This document shows positions 56,880 through 64,000 of a stretch of DNA of 64,000 nucleotides, piece after piece. The stretch comes from Psychrobacter sp. 5A.1 (lineage in GTDB: Bacteria; Pseudomonadota; Gammaproteobacteria; Pseudomonadales; Moraxellaceae), in NCBI RefSeq assembly GCF_030407455.1, contig NZ_JASDDJ010000004.1, positions 1 through 64,000 of the forward strand. The letters run 5' to 3'. Both the position numbers and the translations under genes were made by a program. The notes beneath the pieces are model-generated. The model ran no database searches. It had not been told where the DNA came from and saw nothing but the letters and a program-made list of their open reading frames with translations. The stretch's first letter is position 1. Each line of letters opens with the position of its first letter.

Positions 56880-58532
56880 TTAATATTTCTGTTTGCGCTG
56901 AGTAGACGAGCCGATATTCATGGCTTCACGATATTTAGCCACCGTTCGTCTGGCAATATCGATACCATCGGCTAATAGCTCGTTTTTGATACGGCTATCT
57001 GATAGGGGTTTTTTGGGATCTTCATCAGCAATAAGTTTTTTAATCATGGCGCTGATGGCGGTTGATGAAATATCTCCATCAGCACTACTCACATGCGATG
57101 AAAAGAAATGCTTTAGAGAAAACAGTCCTTGTGGCGTCAAAATGGTTTTGCTGGTGGTGAGGCGCGACACTGTAGACTCATGCAAGTCTACTTCTTCGGC
57201 GATTGCTTTTAAGATCAGCGGTTGCATGGCGGTCGCACCATGCTGCAAGAATTCTTGTTGGTAGCGCACAATACTGGTCGCTACTTTGAGTAGATTTTGA
57301 TTACGCTCTTCGATACTACGAATGAACAATCGAGCATCGGTGAGGTTTTCGCGCAGATATTGATTGTCAGGGCTGTCATCGCCGCGCTTGACTAAATTGG
57401 CATATTCTTGGTTTACGCGTAGTTTTGGTAGTGTGTCTGGATTGAGACGCACATACCAACCGTCCTCTTCTATCTCAGAATCACTTGTCGTCTTATGATG
57501 TCTGACAGGTGTGACCAACACATCTGGAATATCATAGCTTTCAGGCATCTGAGCATAATCGGGTTGACTGGCCTGAAATAACAATCCTGGCGAGGCGTTT
57601 AAGGTACGTAATAAGGTAAGCGCAGGTGTGATATATTCTGGTGCAAGTCCCGTCCGTTCTGTGAGCGCTTTAATATTATTGCTGACTAAATGCTCGCTGG
57701 CTGACAACAGGGCTTGTGCTTCTTGCAGGTATTCGGTCTGTGCATCTAGTTTGGACAGCTGTATCGATAAGCACTCACTCAAATTACGTGCTCCTACACC
57801 GACTGGATCACAGGATTGGACAATATGTAATACTGTCAGGATTTCTTCGTACTCAACGCGCTCATCCCATTGATAGAAATTTGCCATCGTATCAAAGCTT
57901 TGTAGCAGCTCAGCTATATCGAGTCGAATAAAACCCATGTCATCCATGGCATCTATCAAATACTCTGCAATCAGCGTATCCGCCTCTGAAAGACGTTTGA
58001 AATTCAGCTGCCAGCGCACATGATCCTGAATGGTAGATGACGTACCACCTTGATAGCTATCAAAATCTTCATCACCCCTGCTATTGCCTGACCCTGTGGC
58101 GGCGGAGGCGTAATTGCCTGTATCAAAGTTACCTGTGTCGAAGCTATCGGCGCTAGAGCCATCTACATCTATCGCACTGTCATCGATATTGGGTTGTTGA
58201 AGTTTGTCCAAACTATCACTGAAGCGATCACTGGTATCGTCGCTGTACTCCGCAGTCGTGTCAGACACCGAGCTAAACGTGTCAGTGCTACTGCTCTGGT
58301 TCCAACTATCCAGTGTTAATGGCTCGCTTAATTCATCTGTATCATCGTCACTACTTTCGTATTCGTCGTCATTTTCGATACGTTCAAGTAGTGGATTGCT
58401 ATCCAGCTTTGCCTGAACCTCTTGTGCGAGCTCAAGACTAGAGAGCTGCAGCAATTTGATGGCTTGCTGCATTTGGGGGGTTAGCTTCTGTGAGTTGCTC
58501 AGCGTGGTCGCCAATCCGAACGACATACTCAT
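56880..58532 (-). CDS. rpoN: RNA polymerase sigma-54 factor
   Basis: A 550-residue sigma-54. Region I is Gln/Leu-rich: LTPQMQQAIKLLQLSSLELAQEVQ. Region II (residues about 50-160) is an unusually long acidic Ser/Asp stretch. The core-binding domain and HTH follow, and the RpoN box is ARRTVAKYRE near residue 533, which reads the -24 element. It serves enhancer-dependent promoters, such as the two pilin promoters in this window. hpf is downstream; lptB, often upstream elsewhere, is not present here. Confidence 0.96.
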   Translation of the reverse strand: MSMSFGLATTLSNSQKLTPQMQQAIKLLQLSSLELAQEVQAKLDSNPLLERIENDDEYESSDDDTDELSEPLTLDSWNQSSSTDTFSSVSDTTAEYSDDTSDRFSDSLDKLQQPNIDDSAIDVDGSSADSFDTGNFDTGNYASAATGSGNSRGDEDFDSYQGGTSSTIQDHVRWQLNFKRLSEADTLIAEYLIDAMDDMGFIRLDIAELLQSFDTMANFYQWDERVEYEEILTVLHIVQSCDPVGVGARNLSECLSIQLSKLDAQTEYLQEAQALLSASEHLVSNNIKALTERTGLAPEYITPALTLLRTLNASPGLLFQASQPDYAQMPESYDIPDVLVTPVRHHKTTSDSEIEEDGWYVRLNPDTLPKLRVNQEYANLVKRGDDSPDNQYLRENLTDARLFIRSIEERNQNLLKVATSIVRYQQEFLQHGATAMQPLILKAIAEEVDLHESTVSRLTTSKTILTPQGLFSLKHFFSSHVSSADGDISSTAISAMIKKLIADEDPKKPLSDSRIKNELLADGIDIARRTVAKYREAMNIGSSTQRKQKY

Positions 58533-58825
58533 GGGCGGCTTCTTACATTCTAGTCTTAGTGATAGGGTGTTTTTTTGTCAGCTAAGGTCATGACTTAAAC
58601 CTTGTCAGGACATGACGATAGCATTTTTTGCCACAATTTTGCTATGATAATTTATATTTTGTCCAAATATGTTTGGTTTAGCGCCTATACAAGGCTATTA
58701 TCTTGGCATCAATATTAATAGCCAATCTATAAATAGGAACGGTCTGTTCGTTCTCGTGAGCACATTATAATAAATAAGATACGGTGAATGACCGACACGG
58801 TTCCATATCTAATGGGAGTATTGTT

Positions 58826-59695
58826 ATGAATACAAACAGCCATAAGCTCAGCGTCGCTGCTATTCAAATGAGCAGTCAGCAAGACATTGAGAGTAATTTA
58901 GCGAGTATAAAAGCCGCCATCACTGATGCACAGGCTCAAGGGGCTGAGCTTATCGTCTTGCCTGAAAACTGCTGTAGCATGGGACAACAATCCGCTACTG
59001 CAGCGCGTTTTGATGAGCTATCAGCGACGATAGCAGGCTACGCACGCACGTATGGTATACATGTACTAGCCGGCTCGCTGCCCTGCCTTTATCGACCTGA
59101 TGGCACCATCGTTCCTGATGGTAGATTACGCCAAGTGAGCCAGTTGTTTGCACCAGATGGCAAGCGAGTCGCACGCTACGATAAGATACATTTGTTTACC
59201 GCGACTGTGGCTGATAAGCATGGTAGCTATAATGAAGCGGCGACTTTTGAACCAGGAACACAGACCGTGATTGCGCCACTCGAAGCAGGCAATGCTGTCT
59301 ATCAGCTCGGCATGATGGTGTGTTTTGATTTGCGTTTTCCCGCATTGGCGCAGCGTCTGCGACAAGCAGGTGCTGAACTATTGAGTGCACCCTCTGCCTT
59401 TACTTACTTAACTGGACAAGCGCACTGGTCGCTGTTATTACGGGCGCGTGCTCTAGATAGTCAATGTATGGTCATTGGCGCAGCACAAGGTGGCGATCAT
59501 CTCTACAAAGATGGTAGTACCCGTCAGACATGGGGACATGCAGCCATTACAGCGTTTGATAGTAGTATTATCGCAAGCTATGACGATAGCGAACTGGATA
59601 AACAGTATGCCATCGTCATGGCGTCATTAGACAAGCAAGCGCAAGAACAAGGCCGCCAAAAAATGCCTATTTTTGATTGCCATCGACTGGCATAA
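58826..59695 (+). CDS. Nitrilase-superfamily amidohydrolase
   Basis: A carbon-nitrogen hydrolase of 289 residues. The Glu-Lys-Cys triad occurs as ELIVLPENC, RYDKIHLF and MMVCFDLRFP. The form resembles NIT1/deaminated-glutathione amidase, which repairs a side product of transaminases; other amide substrates remain possible. The ATG at 58826 follows GGGAG by seven bases; the frame opens 14 codons earlier. Single gene, convergent with xerC. Confidence 0.88.
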   Translation: MNTNSHKLSVAAIQMSSQQDIESNLASIKAAITDAQAQGAELIVLPENCCSMGQQSATAARFDELSATIAGYARTYGIHVLAGSLPCLYRPDGTIVPDGRLRQVSQLFAPDGKRVARYDKIHLFTATVADKHGSYNEAATFEPGTQTVIAPLEAGNAVYQLGMMVCFDLRFPALAQRLRQAGAELLSAPSAFTYLTGQAHWSLLLRARALDSQCMVIGAAQGGDHLYKDGSTRQTWGHAAITAFDSSIIASYDDSELDKQYAIVMASLDKQAQEQGRQKMPIFDCHRLA

Positions 59696-59728
59696 ATTAG
59701 GAAATACAGTAGATTCCTTGTTTAATGA

Positions 59729-60748
59729 CTAAGTAGGATTTTTATCATTTTGAGCATGAGTTGCTCGTGGATGGGCGCGGTCATAGACCTGTGTTAATTT
59801 AGCAAAATCAACGTGGGTATAAATTTGCGTGGTGCTAATATCACTATGCCCAAGCATCTCTTGTACAGCGCGTAAGTCGCCACTGCCTGATAGCATGTGT
59901 GATGCAAAACAATGACGCAGTAGATGTGGATACATATTCTGTGCGATACCTGCACGGGTGGCAGCAACTTTTAAACGCTGCTGCACTGCCCGTGTTGATA
60001 ATCTGGTCCCGAGCTTTTCACTGATAAACAAGGCATTGTCCATTTGCTCTACCCAAAGATTACGATGCGGTAGGTAACGATTAATCGCTTCTGCGGCCTT
60101 TACGCCTAATGGCACTAGGCGTGTCTTATTACCTTTACCCGTGACGCGTACCCGCAAATCAGACAAGTCTACATCTGCCATATCGAGTGCAACCAACTCG
60201 CCAACTCGCAAGCCACTACTATAGAGCAATTCGAACATAGCTTTGTCACGCAACCATAATCGCGCTTGCTCTGGTGTATCAGGAATCTCTTGATCGAGTA
60301 GCTGAGTTAGTAAATCGACATCAGCAATAGAAGGCAGCGGTCTAGGACTGCGCTTCAGCTGATAGCCAGTGGTTGGGTTGATACGTGCTAGCGCTTCTTC
60401 AATCAGCCAACCATAAAAATGCCGAATCGCCGACAACTCTTGCTGAACACTGGCAAGCGCCAGCTTATCTTCATCAAGGCGCTGACTGATATGCTGGGCC
60501 AGTTGGCGCTTATCACAACGTGTCCACGTTAGACGCTTACCACGCAAAAATAACGCCAGTTGGTTCAAACCAGCGAAATAAGCAGTCAAAGTATGCGGCG
60601 AATGGTTGCGCACAGACAGTGTGTTGAGCCAACGATGCACAGGTGCTAGCAGCTCTCGTAACGCTGTGTCCGACTCTATAGTGGCTGCCAGCTCAGTAGA
60701 TAGCCAAGGTGCTGAGCTCGCCGCCTGACTGTCTTTATCAATGGACAT
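59729..60748 (-). CDS. xerC: Tyrosine recombinase XerC
   Basis: Resolves chromosome dimers at dif with XerD and FtsK. 339 residues. Catalytic residues are present: Arg in SSGLRVGELVALD, Lys in GKGNKTRLVPLG, His-x-x-Arg in HLLRHCFASHML, His in LGHSDIST and Tyr in TQIYTHVDF. The N-terminal SAM-like domain starts near residue 35. It belongs to the lptM-lysA-dapF-xerC neighbourhood; 46 bases separate it from dapF. Confidence 0.95.
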   Translation of the reverse strand: MSIDKDSQAASSAPWLSTELAATIESDTALRELLAPVHRWLNTLSVRNHSPHTLTAYFAGLNQLALFLRGKRLTWTRCDKRQLAQHISQRLDEDKLALASVQQELSAIRHFYGWLIEEALARINPTTGYQLKRSPRPLPSIADVDLLTQLLDQEIPDTPEQARLWLRDKAMFELLYSSGLRVGELVALDMADVDLSDLRVRVTGKGNKTRLVPLGVKAAEAINRYLPHRNLWVEQMDNALFISEKLGTRLSTRAVQQRLKVAATRAGIAQNMYPHLLRHCFASHMLSGSGDLRAVQEMLGHSDISTTQIYTHVDFAKLTQVYDRAHPRATHAQNDKNPT

Positions 60749-60794
60749 ATTAGAACCATCCTTGGCATTTATACCATGTGCCTAATAACGGCTA

Positions 60795-61682
60795 TCAGCT
60801 ATCAGCACCGGGTTTAAGTCCCGCTTGTGCCATCAGGCCATCTGGACTAAATACACCTTCATAGACGAAAGCGGTCGGTCCCGTCATCATAACTGAATAA
60901 CCTGGCTGCCATTTGATAATCATGCTGCCACCATATAGCTGCGCGCGGACTTCCTCACCTTCATCGAGCCAGCCTTCACGTATACCAACAGCCACTGCTG
61001 CACAAGCACCCGTACCACAAGCTTGGGTCTCACCCACACCGCGCTCGTACACACGCAAACGAATGTGGCGCTGATTCATCACTTGCATAAAGCCCACATT
61101 GACGCGGTCTGGGAATGCAGGATGCGACTCAATTGCCTTGCCTAAAGTCTCGACCTCTGCATCGAGCACGTCATCGACTTTTATTACAGCGTGCGGGTTA
61201 CCCATATTGGCAACGTACAGCTGTACAGGCGTGCCATTTACATCAAGGTGATAGGTGTTTTGGATTTTGGTCGTCGCTCTTGGGCTAAAGGGAATCTCAT
61301 CTGGCTCAAATTTAGGCTTGCCCATATCGACATCTACCCAACCGTAACGATCAGTAGTCAAAGAAATAATACCGCTGGCCGTCTCAACACGTAGGCGCTG
61401 CTTGAACGACAGCTTACGTGCTTGCACAAAACGTGCAAAACAGCGTGCGCCATTGCCGCATTGTTCGACTTCGGTGCCATCAGTATTAAAGATACGGTAA
61501 CTGAAATCGACATCAGGGCGCATGGGTGGCTCGACCACGAGCAGCTGATCAAAACCAATACCTAGGTGACGATCACCCAATAACTGCACCAAATCCTTGG
61601 TCAAATCTAGGCGCTGGGTCACTAAGTCGATGACCATAAAATCATTGCCCAAACCATGCATTTTAGTAAACTCTATTAGCAT
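60795..61682 (-). CDS. dapF: Diaminopimelate epimerase
   Basis: Converts LL- to meso-diaminopimelate for lysine and peptidoglycan. 295 residues; start MLIEFTKMHGLGNDFMVID. The two catalytic Cys are in EQCGNGARCFARF and TQACGTGACAAV. Co-directional with lysA and xerC. Confidence 0.96.
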   Translation of the reverse strand: MLIEFTKMHGLGNDFMVIDLVTQRLDLTKDLVQLLGDRHLGIGFDQLLVVEPPMRPDVDFSYRIFNTDGTEVEQCGNGARCFARFVQARKLSFKQRLRVETASGIISLTTDRYGWVDVDMGKPKFEPDEIPFSPRATTKIQNTYHLDVNGTPVQLYVANMGNPHAVIKVDDVLDAEVETLGKAIESHPAFPDRVNVGFMQVMNQRHIRLRVYERGVGETQACGTGACAAVAVGIREGWLDEGEEVRAQLYGGSMIIKWQPGYSVMMTGPTAFVYEGVFSPDGLMAQAGLKPGADS

Positions 61683-62011
61683 ATCTTTGATGTCCTATCC
61701 TATTTTTATGTATGCCTTATCTTAGCACGCTGTCAGATACAATCATAATAATACCAATCCCAAAAAATACGATTAGCGGTGTCAAACTTGTTTAGTCTAC
61801 AGTGAGTAGTACTTGCACTCGTTTTCTTTGCTACTCCAATTTTTGTGAATGGTGTTGCCTTCAACTAAAGGCATGCCTTCAATTAAGAATCAGCTTTAAT
61901 TAAAAAACACTTCCCTCAAAATCCAGTCATAAAAAAACCCATTGTCATTATCACAATGGGTTCTCTTCAATCATCAAATACGGCGATAGTTTTGGCTCGT
62001 CTTTAATAACC
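61683..62011. other. Intergenic region lysA/dapF
   Basis: No gene in 329 bases. It contains the lysA terminator (61930-61962) and presumably a dapF promoter, so lysA and dapF are not strictly one transcript. Confidence 0.6.
61930..61962 (-). terminator. Terminator of lysA
   Basis: AACCCATTGT and ACAATGGGTT around a short loop, followed on the minus strand by seven T; about 50 bases past the stop. Confidence 0.88.
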
Positions 62012-63388
62012 TTACTGCGCCTGCCACAACTCTTCATCTGCATATAATGATTCAATCGTTTCGCGCTTGCGAATAAGCTGATGATTATCGCCCGCCACCA
62101 TGACTTCGCTAGCACGCGGACGTGAGTTGTAGTTGCTGCTCATGGTAAAGCCATAAGCACCTGCCCCCGTGATGGCCAACACATCGCCTGTGGCCAATGA
62201 TAATAGGCGGTCTTTTGCCAAGAAGTCACCCGTTTCACAAATAGCGCCAACGATGTCCCATGGCTGCGTGCCATCCGTATCGATACCATCGCTAGGCAAT
62301 ACGCTTGGAATCACGGCCATTTCAGCTTGATATAAAGCAGGACGAATCAAGTCATTCATAGCGGCATCAACGATCGCAAAGTTCTTATGCTCAGTCGGCT
62401 TGAGTACGTCAACTTGAGTCAAAAGCACGCCAGCATTGGCAATGATACTACGACCTGGCTCAAAAAACACGGTCAAACCAAGTTCACTCAGCTTTGGCAA
62501 CAATGCTTGGGCAAACTCATCGATAGATACAGGCGTCTCATCGATATAGCGCACACCCAAACCACCGCCCAAATCGATATGCTGTAACTCAATACCTGCG
62601 TCACGCAGGCTATGTATCAGCTCAATCACTTTATCTAACGCTGCGACAAATGGCTCTACCTCCGTCAACTGCGAGCCGATATGACAATCAATACCAACGA
62701 TGTCGATGTGTGATAAATCGGCCGCTTGCTGATAAACCGCTAGTGCGTCTTCGTGAGTGATACCAAACTTGTTGTCTTTGAGTCCTGTCGAGATATACGG
62801 ATGGGTTTTGGCATCGACGTTTGGATTGACGCGTAATGAGATTGGCGCAGGCTTATCAAGTGACTTTGCCACGTCATTGATTAAGGTTAGCTCGCTGATA
62901 GATTCAACATTAAAACAGCCAATACCTTGGGTCAGCGCGTATTCGATATCACTATACGTTTTGCCAACGCCTGAGAATACCACCCGTTCAGCCGCCCCAC
63001 CTGCCGCCAATACACGCATCAGCTCACCACGAGAGACAATATCAAACCCAGCACCTGCCTGTGCTAAAACACCCAGCACAGCAAGATTGGAATTTGCTTT
63101 TACGGCATAGCACACTTGATGATTGAGGCTGGCGAAGCTATCAGTATAGGCTTGATAAACGTCCAATATTGCCTGCTTTGAATACACGTAGCATGGGGTG
63201 CCGTATTGTTTTGCCAACTCATCAATACTGACCTGCTCCATGTACAGTGCATCGCCGCGATAGCTTAGCGCTGGCAAGTGAGCACTCAACGCTTTGGGAT
63301 CAATATATAGCCCTTGCTCAGTTTGGATAGTAACGGATTCAACAGTGGCAGAATCGGTCAAGTCAGCAGGTAGTTCAGAATGACTCAT
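62012..63388 (-). CDS. lysA: Diaminopimelate decarboxylase
   Basis: Final step of lysine synthesis; a PLP enzyme of 458 residues. The PLP lysine is in CYAVKANSN near residue 95. HIGSQ, GGGLGVRY, EPGRSI and CETGDFLAKDR form the PLP- and substrate-binding sites. It is about 40 residues longer than E. coli LysA, mostly in an N-terminal extension. lptM lies 108 bases upstream. Confidence 0.95.
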   Translation of the reverse strand: MSHSELPADLTDSATVESVTIQTEQGLYIDPKALSAHLPALSYRGDALYMEQVSIDELAKQYGTPCYVYSKQAILDVYQAYTDSFASLNHQVCYAVKANSNLAVLGVLAQAGAGFDIVSRGELMRVLAAGGAAERVVFSGVGKTYSDIEYALTQGIGCFNVESISELTLINDVAKSLDKPAPISLRVNPNVDAKTHPYISTGLKDNKFGITHEDALAVYQQAADLSHIDIVGIDCHIGSQLTEVEPFVAALDKVIELIHSLRDAGIELQHIDLGGGLGVRYIDETPVSIDEFAQALLPKLSELGLTVFFEPGRSIIANAGVLLTQVDVLKPTEHKNFAIVDAAMNDLIRPALYQAEMAVIPSVLPSDGIDTDGTQPWDIVGAICETGDFLAKDRLLSLATGDVLAITGAGAYGFTMSSNYNSRPRASEVMVAGDNHQLIRKRETIESLYADEELWQAQ

Positions 63389-63496
63389 ATAAACATCTCT
63401 AATATAATCAGATTATCAAGGGTGGACATTAAATTCAGGTAGCAAGCAACACTATTTGGCCAAACCAGCATTCATAAAGAAATTGGCCATTAATAG

Positions 63497-63829
63497 TTAA
63501 TAGTCGTTGGGATCGGCACTAGGCTCAGGCAACACCATCTGCTCTTCTAGATAGCGGGTTTTTTGATAGTTATCATCATCAATACTCGCAAAGGCGGCAT
63601 CTTGTGGATGGCTGGTACTGCCAAGTACCGAAGCACTGCCCTCAATCGTTTGGCTATTAGCATCTGCCAAATACAAAGCACCTTTTTGCCCGCAGCCTGA
63701 CAATCCTATCATAATAGCACTGCCGATAAATAAAGTCGCAATAGCGCGGCAATTGGTACGAGCCAATGAGTTCGTGTGCTGGGTTTTTGAGGGATGTCGT
63801 ATATTTAAAGGGCGGTGTGTAGTAGACAT
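63497..63829 (-). CDS. lptM: LptM-like small lipoprotein
   Basis: A 110-residue lipoprotein. The lipobox is GLSGC, followed by the family hallmark GQKGALYL. In E. coli LptM stabilises the LptDE translocon for LPS export. The leader of about 50 residues is long. The C-terminal 60 residues (DDDNYQKTRYLEEQMVLPEP) are not in E. coli LptM. It is the first gene of the lysA-side transcript. Confidence 0.85.
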   Translation of the reverse strand: MSTTHRPLNIRHPSKTQHTNSLARTNCRAIATLFIGSAIMIGLSGCGQKGALYLADANSQTIEGSASVLGSTSHPQDAAFASIDDDNYQKTRYLEEQMVLPEPSADPNDY

Positions 63830-64000
63830 AGAATAGTTAACCTGTGAGCTTACAACGGTGTGATTGCGATAAAAAATCGTGATAAATAGACAGCTAAATG
63901 CGCTGCTAATATGACTGTTTTAATCATAGCATTATTACACAAAGCTGTACGTATGCTGAATACGATTGAAGAACAAATTTGATTATGTTTGAGAGGCTGT

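Overview
The window looks like chromosomal DNA of a gammaproteobacterium of the family Moraxellaceae, most likely Psychrobacter. The basis is gene content and neighbourhoods: a type IV pilus minor-pilin operon, type II secretion genes scattered rather than clustered, a wax-ester/DGAT acyltransferase, rpoN-hpf, rpoH, lptM-lysA-dapF-xerC, and AT-rich intergenic DNA. The genus is inferred from recognition, not from a database search. No rRNA, CRISPR array, prophage or transposase gene was seen.

Layout. 0-11 kb holds type IV pilus genes, all on the minus strand: a minor-pilin operon fimT-pilV-pilW-pilX-pilY1-pilin-pilE, then separately promoted pilA, an O-antigen-ligase/PglL-type pilin glycosyltransferase, and a second pilin that is a pseudogene. 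Both pilA and the pseudogene have a good sigma-54 (-24/-12) promoter, and rpoN itself lies at 56.9-58.5 kb. 11-21 kb holds comF, pldA, dsbD with a free-standing duplicate of its periplasmic domain, gspG, gspF and an unrecognised 353-residue protein. A Pro-Arg-His tRNA cluster sits at 21.4-21.8 kb. 22-25 kb holds an McrBC-type restriction pair whose McrB lacks the usual N-terminal DNA-binding domain. 25-45 kb is mostly metabolic: a hotdog-fold protein, an exported RidA-like protein, gspE, thiG, the wax-ester synthase, suhB, dxs, ribA, hemF, cytochrome c', mscS, gloA, a beta-carbonic anhydrase, potABC and metR.

45-47 kb carries the most unusual gene: a membrane-anchored HNH endonuclease with Ltp-type C-terminal repeats and an amber codon in the last repeat. 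47-64 kb is conserved housekeeping: crcB, tsaD, two small lipoproteins (one a cytochrome c5-like protein), rpsU-yqeY, bepA, a TusA-like protein, rpoH, a DUF423 protein, thiS, hpf-rpoN, a nitrilase-family amidase, xerC-dapF and lysA-lptM.

Several families of short transposase-less inverted-repeat elements (MITE-like) are scattered through the window. A 164-175 bp family has six copies. One of these is split by a member of a second family inserted at a TA. A 66-bp family has two copies whose stems appear to covary, and a fourth family of about 108 bp also has two copies. The elements are flanked by TA, often begin with TAGGG, and tend to lie just after genes; in two cases the element supplies the TAG stop codon of the preceding gene.
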